64,000 nt of DNA from Murdochiella vaginalis (GTDB lineage: Bacteria; Bacillota; Clostridia; Tissierellales; Peptoniphilaceae), in the NCBI RefSeq assembly GCF_900119705.1, contig NZ_LT632322.1:186001-250000 (forward strand). The letters are read 5' to 3'. The notes beneath the pieces are model-generated. The model made no database searches. It was not told the DNA's origin and saw only the letters and a program-made list of their open reading frames with translations. Made by a program: the position numbers and the translations under genes. Each line of letters opens with the position of its first letter. Position 1 is the first letter of the stretch. Shown here in pieces: positions 56,060 to 64,000 of this stretch.

Positions 56060-57523
56060 TCAGGTATGGGTCAATTGCGTTACCAGCGAATTGATGTCTT
56101 CTTTCAACGAAGGCTCTTTTTCCATTCTTGCACGTATTTTATCCACAGCATGCATGATAGTCGTATGATCCCGTGAAAATCCGCGTCCGATCGCCACCAG
56201 AGATTCATTCGTTAATTCCCGACACAGATACATGGCAACCTGACGAGGAAGAACAATGGATCCCTGTCTGGATTTCGAGGTCATGTCGTGAAGAGAAAGA
56301 TTGTAATATTCACATACGCGTCGAATAATTTCCTCTACAGAAAGCTTGCTTTCTGTATATTCTTCGATTTTTAACGCTTCTCGTGCAATCGCCATCGCCT
56401 CTTCTTTAGAAAGCTCTTCCGAACCTTCTTTGAAGCGATAGTAGGCCAATACGCGCAAAAGCGCACCTTCCAATTCCCGAATATTCGCCGTAATGTTGTT
56501 GGCAATGAATTCGAGAATATATTGTGGAAGTTTAATGGACTCCCCTTTCATTTTATGATTTAAAATTGCCACGCGTGTTTCAAAATCCGGCTGCTGAATA
56601 TCCACGGTCATGCCGCCTTCAAAGCGTGTAACCAAGCGGTCTTCCAGATTTTTTAATTCTTTTGGAGGCTTATCCGCGGAGAGAACGATTTGTTTTCCCG
56701 CTTCTTTTAGATCATTAAAAGTATGAAATACTTCCTCCATTGTCGCTTTTTTTCCCGCGATGAACTGGATATCATCAATGAGAAGCACATCAATGGAGCG
56801 ATATTTATGACGGAAATTCTCTTTTTCCGCATTGGTACCGTTCTCGATAACCGCAATCATTTCATTCATGAAATTTTCACTGGTGATATAAAGAACTTTT
56901 TTTTGTGGATCCGTTTGCAAAATCTCATGGGCAATCGCCTGCATGAGGTGTGTTTTTCCAAGGCCGGAAAGACCATAGATAAAAAGGGGATTATATACTT
57001 TTCCGGGCGCACGAATCACCGCAATGGCCGTCGCGTACGCAAAGTCATTACTGGCTCCGCGCACAAAACTTTCCATGGTGTATTTCGGATTTAACGTGTT
57101 ATAGCCATTGCGACGGTGCTGTTGCTCCAAAAAATCATTTTTTTCGCGCAGTTTCCGGCTAATCTCCTGTGGATTTTCGTATGCTGTTGCTTCTTCCGGT
57201 GTCGAAGAAACGACATCCTCCTCTATGGTGCGACCTTCCTTTTCTGCCCCGAGGAGACGCTGTTCATAATCCGGCATACTCGGATCAATGAGTTCCACAC
57301 GAATGGCTTTCTCACAAATGTAAGAAAGGCACCGTTCGATGTCGCTCTTGTATTTTTTTTCGACCATGGAATGAATAAAAGCGCTGGTGCCGTCCAAAAC
57401 GAACGTATTTTCATGAAGGGCAACCGGAATAAGCGGTTGAAGCCAATTTTTCAACTGTATACGATTCAGTTGAATATCCAACATACTGAGGACTTCATTC
57501 CAAATCATGGTTAAATCATTCAT
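56060..57523 (-). CDS. dnaA: Chromosomal replication initiator
   Basis: The 487-residue protein has an N-terminal domain I, a linker, and the AAA+ core with Walker A GLSGLGKTHL near residue 183 and Walker B VLLIDDIQFIAGK. The C-terminal box-binding domain holds SKSRQGSIVLPRQVAMYLCRELT and GRDHTTIMHAVDKI. It binds TTATCCACA boxes and melts the origin. The ATG at 57523 with GGGGAAACG is preferred over the upstream GTG. The SKSRQGS segment (commonly SKRR- or SRKR-) is normal for this group. Confidence 0.97.
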   Translation of the reverse strand: MNDLTMIWNEVLSMLDIQLNRIQLKNWLQPLIPVALHENTFVLDGTSAFIHSMVEKKYKSDIERCLSYICEKAIRVELIDPSMPDYEQRLLGAEKEGRTIEEDVVSSTPEEATAYENPQEISRKLREKNDFLEQQHRRNGYNTLNPKYTMESFVRGASNDFAYATAIAVIRAPGKVYNPLFIYGLSGLGKTHLMQAIAHEILQTDPQKKVLYITSENFMNEMIAVIENGTNAEKENFRHKYRSIDVLLIDDIQFIAGKKATMEEVFHTFNDLKEAGKQIVLSADKPPKELKNLEDRLVTRFEGGMTVDIQQPDFETRVAILNHKMKGESIKLPQYILEFIANNITANIRELEGALLRVLAYYRFKEGSEELSKEEAMAIAREALKIEEYTESKLSVEEIIRRVCEYYNLSLHDMTSKSRQGSIVLPRQVAMYLCRELTNESLVAIGRGFSRDHTTIMHAVDKIRARMEKEPSLKEDINSLVTQLTHT

Positions 57524-58018
57524 CGTTTCCCCAATCACTATCCACCAACTTTTCCACCGTTTCTTTCGATGGATTGCCCGTCTAAAAAAGACGGGATTTA
57601 CTTTTTTCTTGTTCGATTCGGCTCGATTGCATATAACTTATCCACTTATCCACAATCGATGCTGCGGAAAAACTTATCCACAAGGAAAATCGACGGGCAA
57701 ACGAAAAGTTACGCCTTTTCTATACTTTTTGCTCTACTTTATACACAACTTATCAACAAATGTGGATAAGAGAGCTTCCCATAGGAAAAAGCACAGGTTC
57801 ACACATGCTGACATTATATCATAGAATGCCTTTTTTCGTGACAAAGGCGGTTATCCACAATTTCGCTTTTATGGAAAAAAGCGGCTATTTTGCGCTTTTC
57901 CGCCTCATGCATCTTGACACCATTTTATAGCCTCAATATAATAACAACGATACTCTTCTCCTGCGAGCGACGCAGGAAAGGCGCGAGCGATGCGCCGAGA
58001 ATAGGAAAGGAGGAAGAG
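57524..58018. other. oriC: DnaA-box cluster and AT-rich region
   Basis: No protein gene lies here. DnaA boxes: TTATCCACT at 57638-57646, TTATCCACA at 57646-57654, 57674-57682 and 57851-57859, TTATCAACA at 57750-57758, and reverse TGTGGATAA at 57761-57769. AT-rich stretches around 57700-57750 may be the unwinding element. Its setting between dnaA and rpmH, with genes diverging on both sides, is the classic Firmicute origin. Confidence 0.9.
57914..57942 (+). promoter_or_regulatory. rpmH promoter
   Basis: TTGACA (57914-57919) and TATAAT (57937-57942) with a 17-base spacer match consensus exactly. It drives the rpmH-rnpA-yidD-yidC-jag operon, with a leader of about 70 bases containing a GCGAGCGA direct repeat before the ribosome site. 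Confidence 0.93.
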
Positions 58019-58153
58019 ATGAAAAGAACCTATCAACCGAATAAGCATAAGAGAAAAAAAGATCATGGATTTCGTGCCAGAATGTCCACAAAAACCGGAC
58101 GTCGTGTGTTAAAAGCAAGACGCTTGAAGGGTCGCAAGAGACTGTCTGCATAG
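58019..58153 (+). CDS. rpmH: Ribosomal protein L34
   Basis: The 44-residue basic protein is the standard L34 length, [20 protein letters not shown] with a final [19 protein letters not shown] precedes the ATG. It sits first in the rightward oriC operon, followed by a partial terminator. Confidence 0.97.
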   Translation: MKRTYQPNKHKRKKDHGFRARMSTKTGRRVLKARRLKGRKRLSA

Positions 58154-58178
58154 GTCCGGTACAGGGCCTATTTTTTTT
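58152..58178 (+). terminator. Attenuator-like terminator after rpmH
   Basis: AGGTCC and GGGCCT arms with a six-base loop are followed by ATTTTTTTT. It overlaps the rpmH stop and lies 36 bases before rnpA, so it probably limits RnpA relative to L34. Confidence 0.75.
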
Positions 58179-58213
58179 CGGGTGAAGTTCGGGTGAAGAA
58201 AAAAAGGAAAAGT

Positions 58214-58696
58214 ATGAAACGTTCTTTTCGTTTACGGAAAAATGATGAATTTCAACGCGTGTATAGACGCGGTATTCCCGCGTATGATCGCGATTTTAAA
58301 ATCATCGGCTTTCGCAATCACCTGGGGCACAATCGCTACGGATTTTCGTTGTCTAAAAAATTCGGAAAAGCGCATGAACGCAATCGCACGAAAAGGCGTC
58401 TTCGCGAGATTGTGCGCGCCCATGAGCAGACTTTCCCACAGAGCTTTGATTACGTGATTTTGCCGAAGCCATCGGCAAAAACGTGTACTTTTCAACAGCT
58501 TGAACAATCGTTATTGCACTGCCTTGCGCAGTGGAAAAAGCGCATGGAAACGAAAACGAAACGATCCGAAACGCCGACGCAACGCAATATGCCGTCTTCA
58601 CAGACGAAAGCGGAAAACAACACTACAGAGTCCACAGCAAATGCGGCTTTTCATGCCGTCGCGGATTCTGTTGTCAAAGAAAGTCATCTGTTATGA
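58214..58696 (+). CDS. rnpA: Ribonuclease P protein component
   Basis: The first 115 or so residues match Rnp[17 protein letters not shown] near the start and the basic RNR motif [14 protein letters not shown] near residue 58. It aids P RNA in maturing tRNA 5' ends. The last 45 residues are a Ser/Thr/Lys/Ala-rich low-complexity tail not typical of the family. AAAAAGGAAAA precedes the ATG; an upstream GTG is less likely. The stop overlaps yidD (ATGA). Confidence 0.95.
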   Translation: MKRSFRLRKNDEFQRVYRRGIPAYDRDFKIIGFRNHLGHNRYGFSLSKKFGKAHERNRTKRRLREIVRAHEQTFPQSFDYVILPKPSAKTCTFQQLEQSLLHCLAQWKKRMETKTKRSETPTQRNMPSSQTKAENNTTESTANAAFHAVADSVVKESHLL

Positions 58697-58908
58697 ACCG
58701 CATCGCCTATTTTTTGATACGTGGCTACCAGCGTTTTCTTTCCCCCCTTCTGGGAAGAGGAAAGTGCCGTTTCCATCCGACGTGTTCACATTATGCGTTG
58801 GAAGCATTTACGCGCTTTCGTTTTTCAACGGCGCTTATGCTCACCCTTTGGCGAATTCTCCGATGTAATCCGTTTCAAAAAGGAGGAGAAGATCCTCTGC
58901 TTCCCTGA
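58693..58908 (+). CDS. yidD: YidD membrane-insertion factor
   Basis: The 71-residue protein contains [32 protein letters not shown] and [13 protein letters not shown], the two YidD signatures (Cys pair and Gly-Asp-Pro end). It peripherally helps YidC insert proteins. The usual order rnpA-yidD-yidC holds; its start overlaps rnpA by four bases. Confidence 0.95.
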   Translation: MNRIAYFLIRGYQRFLSPLLGRGKCRFHPTCSHYALEAFTRFRFSTALMLTLWRILRCNPFQKGGEDPLLP

Positions 58909-59008
58909 TACCTTCCGAAAGGTATTCTTTCGTTTGCTCTCTATGAGCGAAGGCGGAAGAAAGCGGGTGCCGACTCGATGAATTCCTAAACAGAAAAAGA
59001 GGTATAAC

Positions 59009-59746
59009 TTGCAAAACATCTTTTCTCCGCTGAGCGATATTTTTGGCTGGATGATGGGACAAATCTATCACTTCCTTGCCAACAGTTTCGCAGAACCGGC
59101 GCGGATGTCTTATTTTGCGATCACAATTCTTGTGATGGCCGTGATTAGTAAGCTGATTACCATTCCTCTTATGGCCCAGACAACCAAATCGTCAGCAAAA
59201 ATGCAGGCGCTGGGTCCCAAGACGGAGGAATTAAAGAGAAAATACGGCTACGATGAGCGCATTTTGCAGCAAAAAACACAGGAGCTCTACAAAGAAGAGG
59301 GCGTTTCCATGATGGGCTGCTCCAGTTGCTTACCGATGCTGATTCAATTGACGTTGATTATCGCTTTATTTAACGTCCTGCGAGAACCGGCGAAATACAT
59401 GGCTTCTTCTCTGGACAACTTTTCGGCGATTTCCAAAAATTTCTTCTGGATTTCCGACCTGCTTAAGAGCGATCCACTTACCTGGTTCGGCTTACCGCTG
59501 CTCAACGCAATTTCGCAGTTAGGCATTCAGCTTTTTGGCCCGATGCGTCAGCAACAGCAGATGAATAAAAATATGAACATCACCTTTATGCTCATGCCCG
59601 TCATGTTCTATTTTCTGTCGGTGAATTGGGCCGCCGGACTTCTGCTTTACTGGGTATTCGGCAACCTGCTGGAACTGCTTTACCGCGGTATCGCTGCATT
59701 GATCAATCGTTCCAAGCTGCATAGTGCGACAGAGGGAGGTAAGTAA
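59009..59746 (+). CDS. yidC: YidC/Oxa1 membrane-protein insertase
   Basis: The 245-residue protein is the Gram-positive length, with five or so membrane segments and the Oxa1 core: AITILVMAVISKLITIPLM near residue 38, CLPMLIQLTLIIALFNVL, then NFFWISDLLKSDPL and FMLMPVMFYFLSVNWAAGLLLYWV. It folds and inserts membrane proteins with or after SecYEG. It lacks the lipobox of many Firmicute YidC. TTG is the start, with AAAGAGG ahead. The stop overlaps jag by one base. Confidence 0.95.
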   Translation: MQNIFSPLSDIFGWMMGQIYHFLANSFAEPARMSYFAITILVMAVISKLITIPLMAQTTKSSAKMQALGPKTEELKRKYGYDERILQQKTQELYKEEGVSMMGCSSCLPMLIQLTLIIALFNVLREPAKYMASSLDNFSAISKNFFWISDLLKSDPLTWFGLPLLNAISQLGIQLFGPMRQQQQMNKNMNITFMLMPVMFYFLSVNWAAGLLLYWVFGNLLELLYRGIAALINRSKLHSATEGGK

Positions 59747-60849
59747 TGCAATCCATTGTCAAAACGGGAAAAACCGTAGATGAAGCAGTGCAAGCCGCTT
59801 TACAGGCATTAGATGCCACATTGGATGATGTCAGCATTGAAATTATGGAAGAAGCCAAATCCGGCTTTTTAGGCGTATTCGGCACAAAAGAAGCAATTGT
59901 ACGTGTCTCGCGAAAAGAATCCACTCTGCATGATGTTCTCCATGAAAAGAAACCGGCCAAACCGGTCGCAAAAAAAGAACAGAATGACAAAACGGCGAGT
60001 GCTTCTGCTGCGTTGAATACTGCGGAAACGAAGCCTGAAGCGGAAAAGGTAGTTTCCAAAGCACCGGAAGCGAAGGTGGAAGTGGCGGAAACCAAGGCCG
60101 AGGAGCCGGATACTGAAGCTGAAGCGAAAGGAAGCAAGGCCGAGGTGCCCTCTTCCCTTCCCCAAGAAGATGCTGTCGCAGAAAAGCCCGCTCATAGTCT
60201 TCTCGATCGCATTCATGAAGAAGTGGAGCGCGAACAGAGCAAGCAGGAAATCTCCCTTGTGGGTGCTGATAAAGAGTCCTCTGCGTCGCAAAAGGCTCCT
60301 TCCGCCGAAAGCGCATCGACAGAGGAAGCTGCTTCTGCCGAAAGCACCTCGGTAAAAAAGAGTACAACGCCAACGCGAGAGTTGGACAACGTTGAGATTA
60401 TTCGTTTTTCAGAGAACTGGCTGTCTTCCATTCTGGAGGAAATGCACATTACCGCACAGCTTAACTTCTTTATCGAAGAGGAAAACCTGCGCGTTGAGAT
60501 GACAGACATTTCCGAGACGGATATGGGCATTGTGATCGGTAGACGTGCGGAAACGCTGAACGCCATTCAGTATCTTTTGGGAGTCACGCTCAACCGAATC
60601 AGCAAACGCCATTATCGCGTCTACCTGGATGTCGGCGATTATCGCAAGCGTCGCGCACAGAACATCACCCGTTTGGCAGAACGCAATGCGGAAAAAGTCA
60701 GACGCAGCAAACGATCGGTAAAGCTGGAACCGATGAATGCGTACGAGCGACGTATTGTGCATACCGCGTTGCAGGATATGGAACACATCGAAACGGTTTC
60801 GGAAGGCCGTGAGCCACATCGCAAAGTGGTGATTCTCTATAAAGAATAG
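59746..60849 (+). CDS. jag: Jag/KhpB RNA-binding protein
   Basis: Three domains are present: Jag-N (residues 1-55, IVKTGKTVDEAVQAAL and KSGFLGVFG), a long Ala/Glu/Lys-rich disordered linker (about 60-205), then KH (with the GRRAETLNAIQYL loop) and R3H (to the end, AYERRIVHTALQD). KhpB binds RNA with KhpA and influences cell elongation and division. The linker, about 145 residues, makes this longer than Bacillus Jag, as in some cocci. GGGAGG precedes the ATG within yidC's end. Confidence 0.95.
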   Translation: MQSIVKTGKTVDEAVQAALQALDATLDDVSIEIMEEAKSGFLGVFGTKEAIVRVSRKESTLHDVLHEKKPAKPVAKKEQNDKTASASAALNTAETKPEAEKVVSKAPEAKVEVAETKAEEPDTEAEAKGSKAEVPSSLPQEDAVAEKPAHSLLDRIHEEVEREQSKQEISLVGADKESSASQKAPSAESASTEEAASAESTSVKKSTTPTRELDNVEIIRFSENWLSSILEEMHITAQLNFFIEEENLRVEMTDISETDMGIVIGRRAETLNAIQYLLGVTLNRISKRHYRVYLDVGDYRKRRAQNITRLAERNAEKVRRSKRSVKLEPMNAYERRIVHTALQDMEHIETVSEGREPHRKVVILYKE

Positions 60850-60855
60850 AAAGGG

Positions 60856-60880
60856 GGCACTCCGAAGGAGTGCCTTTTTT
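60856..60880 (+). terminator. Terminator after jag
   Basis: GGCACTCC-GAA-GGAGTGCC with six T is a compact intrinsic terminator. It lies only five bases before the mnmE ATG, so mnmE must be reached by read-through or use a promoter within jag. Confidence 0.85.
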
Positions 60881-60885
60881 ATCGT

Positions 60886-62307
60886 ATGACAAAAACGACT
60901 TCTACAACAGCGATCGGAAACTTTCGAGAAGATACGATTGCCGCCATCTCGACGTCTTTAGGGCCATCCGGCATCGGCATCGTTCGATTGAGCGGCCCGG
61001 ATGCTTTTTCCATCGTCCATCGCTTATTTCAACCGGCCGAGAATAAACCATTCTCCCCTGCGCAGTATCGCCGTCTTCGTTATGGCTGGATCGTCGAGAA
61101 CGGCGAGCGGATTGATGAGGTTCTGGTCTCCTGTATGCCGGGGCCGCATACGTATACGGCCGAAGACGTTGCAGAAATCAACACCCATGGTGGCGCGATC
61201 TCGGTGAAGCGGGTTTTGGCCTGTGTACTTCGCTGTGGTGCGCGATTGGCCGATGCAGGTGAATTTACACGCCGAGCGTTTTTAAACGGACGCATTGATC
61301 TTGCACAGGCAGAGGCGGTCATGGACATCATTGACGCCAAAACGGAGCAGGCACAGACACAGGCTTTGCAGCAGCTTTCCGGAGAACTTTCTTCTGAAAT
61401 CAACGCGCTAAAAGAGAGTATGTTGCACCTGCTCAGCCATGTGGAATATGCCATCAATTTTATGGAAGATGCGCAAGAGGAGCTTCCCACGAAACCGATG
61501 CTGGAAGAAGCGGAGGCCATTCTGCAACGCATGGACGCTTTATTGCAGGACGCGAACAGCGGCCGACTCATTCGGGAAGGCATTGCAACCGTCATTGCCG
61601 GTCGTCCCAACGTCGGAAAATCTTCTTTACTGAATGCTCTTTTACGTCGCGAGCGTGCGATTGTAACGGATATTCCCGGCACCACACGCGATGCCATTGA
61701 AGAAAGTTACATTTTGGACGGCGTCTGCTTACGGCTGATTGATACCGCAGGCATTCGCGATACTGAAGATACCGTGGAATCCATCGGGGTGACGATCAGT
61801 CGAAGCCAGGTAGCACAAGCCGATCTGATTCTGGCGATGCTCGACGGTTCCCGGCCATTTTCGAAGGACGAGGAGTCCTTTCTGCAAGAGGTGGCAGATA
61901 AGCCTGTGATCATTCTTTTAAACAAGCAGGACCTTCCTCTCTCCCCCAGCATGCAAAGTGCACGAGATCGTTGGCAAGACGAAAAACCGGACATTCCTTG
62001 GATTGCGTTGTCAGCCAAAGAGAAAACCGGCTTGGATAGACTTAAGGACGCCATACTGGAGCGTATTTTTCATGGCGCTGCGCCGAAGCAGCCGGCCATG
62101 CTGTCCAACATGCGCCATATTGACCGTTTAACGAAGGCAAAGGAAGCGCTGGAAGAAGCGCGCCGGGCCTTGGCGAGCGGCGTGGTGCTGGATGCATTGG
62201 AGGTAGACTTGCGCGACAGCTACAATCGTTTAGCGGACATTACCGGCGAACGCGCCGGAGAGGATGTGCTCGATCGAATTTTTCATGATTTTTGTGTAGG
62301 GAAATAA
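60886..62307 (+). CDS. mnmE: tRNA modification GTPase MnmE
   Basis: The 473-residue protein has the N-terminal folate-binding domain, a central helical part, and a G domain (about residues 220-375) with GRPNVGKSSLLNALL, DIPGTTRDAIEE, DTAGIRDTED and NKQD. It ends in FCVGK, the conserved C-x-G-K tail. With MnmG it makes the cmnm5 modification of wobble U34. The start has no near ribosome site; the nearest GGAG is in the terminator stem 15 bases upstream. Confidence 0.97.
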   Translation: MTKTTSTTAIGNFREDTIAAISTSLGPSGIGIVRLSGPDAFSIVHRLFQPAENKPFSPAQYRRLRYGWIVENGERIDEVLVSCMPGPHTYTAEDVAEINTHGGAISVKRVLACVLRCGARLADAGEFTRRAFLNGRIDLAQAEAVMDIIDAKTEQAQTQALQQLSGELSSEINALKESMLHLLSHVEYAINFMEDAQEELPTKPMLEEAEAILQRMDALLQDANSGRLIREGIATVIAGRPNVGKSSLLNALLRRERAIVTDIPGTTRDAIEESYILDGVCLRLIDTAGIRDTEDTVESIGVTISRSQVAQADLILAMLDGSRPFSKDEESFLQEVADKPVIILLNKQDLPLSPSMQSARDRWQDEKPDIPWIALSAKEKTGLDRLKDAILERIFHGAAPKQPAMLSNMRHIDRLTKAKEALEEARRALASGVVLDALEVDLRDSYNRLADITGERAGEDVLDRIFHDFCVGK

Positions 62308-62316
62308 GGGAACACC

Positions 62317-64000
62317 ATGGACAAAAAATATTACAAACGCAAAACGGTAGATGTGGTTGTGATCGGTGCCGGACACGCAGGCTGTGAGGCGGCTTTAGCA
62401 AGCGCACGACTGGGTATGGAAACTGTCATGTTGACCATCAGCTTGGACTCGGTTGGCGACATGCCCTGCAATCCGAACGTCGGCGGCACGGGAAAAGGTC
62501 ATCTGGTGCGTGAAGTGGATGCGCTTGGCGGCGAAATGGCGAGAGTCATTGACGAGACGTTTTTACAATCCCGCATGCTCAACACATCCAAGGGGCCGGC
62601 CATCCATTCCCTTCGCGTGCAAGCAGACAAGCGCCGTTATCACGAATGCATGAAGAAACGCTTGGAAGACCAACCACATCTACAGCTGATTGAAGGAGAA
62701 GCCGTTGAGCTGGTTATAGAGGACGGTCAAGTACGCGGCGTCGGCACCTTGCAGGGTGCTTTTTATGAAGCGCAGGCGGTCATCATCTGTACCGGGACCT
62801 TCTTAAACGGAACTATTCTTATGGGCGACGTAAGTTATTCCTCCGGCCCGCATGGGCTGCGTCCTTCCCTTTATTTCAGTGACGCCTTGCGGAAAGCGGG
62901 CATTCCCTTAAAACGCTTTAAAACCGGAACGCCGGCCCGCGTGAACCGCCGTTCGATTGACTATTCTCGGCTCGTTGTACAGGATGGCGATCCGGAAATC
63001 GTCCCCTTCTCGTTTTTGAACCAAGATAAGAGCTATGATGCGACGAATCAGATGCCCTGTTATTTGACCTATACAACGGACGAAACCAAACGCATTATTG
63101 AGGAAAATCTTCATCGCTCCCCCATGTATTCCGGGGAAAAACACGGCGTCGGGCCGCGTTATTGTCCGTCCCTCGAGGATAAAATGGTGCGCTTTGCGGA
63201 TCATCCGCAGCATCAGATATTCTTGGAACCGGAAGGTAGAGACACAGAAGAAGTGTATGTACAAGGCGCAAGTACCACGCTTCCGGAAGAGGTGCAAATG
63301 GCTTTTTATCGCACTATTACGGGCCTGGAGCACGTGGAGATCATGCGATCCGCCTATGGAATTGAATACGACTGTATTGATGCGCGCGCCTTGAAAAGCT
63401 CCTTGGAAGCGCGTTCCTGTAAAGGACTTTTCTTTGCCGGACAGGTCAACGGCTCTTCCGGTTATGAAGAAGCTGCGGCGCAAGGCTTGATGGCCGGCAT
63501 CAATGCCGCCCGTCTCCTGACCAACAAGGACCCTCTCGTTCTTGACCGCAGCCAAGCATATATAGGCGTTCTCATTGACGATCTGGTAACCAAGGGAACC
63601 AATGAACCGTATCGAATGATGACTTCCCGTTGCGAATATCGGTTAAGCCTTCGTCAGAACAATGCGGATTTGCGCCTGACCGGCATTGGCCATACGATTG
63701 GGCTTGCATCAGAAGAACGCTATAAGCGCATGAAAGCAAAGTGGGAGCGTATTGCAAAGGAAGAAGAACGCTTAAAAACACGGATGGTTACTCCAACGGA
63801 AGAAACCAATGCGTTTTTGATCGCACAGTCCTCTTCCCCACTCAAGACAGGGGTTACGCTGGCGGAATTGCTTCGACGCCCTGAATTGACATATGCCTCG
63901 CTATCTCCTCTCGACCCGGATCGGGAAAAACTGCCCAAAGAAATCCGAATGGAAGTGGAGACACAAATCAAATACGAAGGCTACATTGCGAAGCAAAATG
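62317..64000 (+). CDS. mnmG: tRNA uridine modification enzyme MnmG (3' truncated by window)
   Basis: About 561 codons are visible, from MDKKYYKRKTVDVVVIGAGHAGCEAA. PCNPNVGGTGKGHLVREVDALGG near residue 49, CTGTFLNG, then FFAGQVNGSSGYEEAAAQG near residue 370 are FAD-site signatures. It partners MnmE. AGGGAACACC precedes the ATG. The gene runs off the right edge with perhaps 60-80 residues missing, judged from usual family length of about 620-640. Confidence 0.97.
   Translation, partial: MDKKYYKRKTVDVVVIGAGHAGCEAALASARLGMETVMLTISLDSVGDMPCNPNVGGTGKGHLVREVDALGGEMARVIDETFLQSRMLNTSKGPAIHSLRVQADKRRYHECMKKRLEDQPHLQLIEGEAVELVIEDGQVRGVGTLQGAFYEAQAVIICTGTFLNGTILMGDVSYSSGPHGLRPSLYFSDALRKAGIPLKRFKTGTPARVNRRSIDYSRLVVQDGDPEIVPFSFLNQDKSYDATNQMPCYLTYTTDETKRIIEENLHRSPMYSGEKHGVGPRYCPSLEDKMVRFADHPQHQIFLEPEGRDTEEVYVQGASTTLPEEVQMAFYRTITGLEHVEIMRSAYGIEYDCIDARALKSSLEARSCKGLFFAGQVNGSSGYEEAAAQGLMAGINAARLLTNKDPLVLDRSQAYIGVLIDDLVTKGTNEPYRMMTSRCEYRLSLRQNNADLRLTGIGHTIGLASEERYKRMKAKWERIAKEEERLKTRMVTPTEETNAFLIAQSSSPLKTGVTLAELLRRPELTYASLSPLDPDREKLPKEIRMEVETQIKYEGYIAKQN

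Overview
The window looks like chromosomal DNA around the replication origin of a low-to-mid GC Firmicute, most likely an anaerobe of the Clostridia/Tissierellia type. A Peptoniphilaceae-like anaerobic coccus is my guess, not proven. The evidence is the gene order mnmG-mnmE-jag-yidC-yidD-rnpA-rpmH / oriC / dnaA-dnaN-recF-gyrB-gyrA, strong AGGAGG ribosome sites, sigma-A-type promoters, an RsbV/RsbW/SigB module and a yybP-ykoY element. No rRNA, tRNA, CRISPR array or transposase was recognised.

Layout. Positions 1-11.8 kb hold housekeeping and envelope genes: a DUF368 lipid-carrier transporter, an NYN/LOTUS RNase-like protein, an XRE repressor with an ImmA/IrrE-like peptidase divergent from a Y-family DNA polymerase, a degenerate PfkB protein, a DUF951 protein, a membrane-anchored propeller protein, a CNNM/CorC protein, UppP, a TtcA-like thiolase, RlmH and WalJ. 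Positions 11.8-21.8 kb form an accessory segment. It carries a LacI-controlled sugar locus (ABC importer, FAD oxidoreductase, VOC-PfkB fusion kinase) bracketed by wreckage of defence genes: a DUF1016 nuclease tail at one end, and an AbiEi antitoxin with a gutted AbiEii toxin at the other.

Positions 21.8-24.8 kb hold a P2-type ATPase behind a manganese-sensing riboswitch. Positions 24.8-38.1 kb are a purine operon, purE-C-F-M-[N-O]-B-AICARFT-D-L. It carries enzymes for every step from PRPP to IMP, plus PurB, with unusual solutions: a class II-like PurE without PurK, a PurF lacking the catalytic Cys, and IMP cyclohydrolase supplied by a PurO domain fused to PurN. Positions 38-47.6 kb hold a B3/B4 protein, a secreted Ser-rich protein, a heterodimeric ABC exporter, an ECF sigma factor with a partner of unknown function, and a double-NUDIX protein.

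Positions 46.5-57.5 kb read leftward from oriC: dnaA-dnaN-recF-gyrB-gyrA-rsbV-rsbW-sigB-NUDIX. The oriC at about 57.5-57.9 kb carries at least six DnaA boxes, with another beyond dnaA. From 58 kb rightward run rpmH-rnpA-yidD-yidC-jag-mnmE-mnmG, the last cut by the window end.

The most interesting candidates are the repressor/peptidase/translesion-polymerase cassette with three phased operators (a possible LexA-independent damage switch), the rearranged late purine pathway, and the VOC-kinase/FAD-oxidoreductase sugar system.
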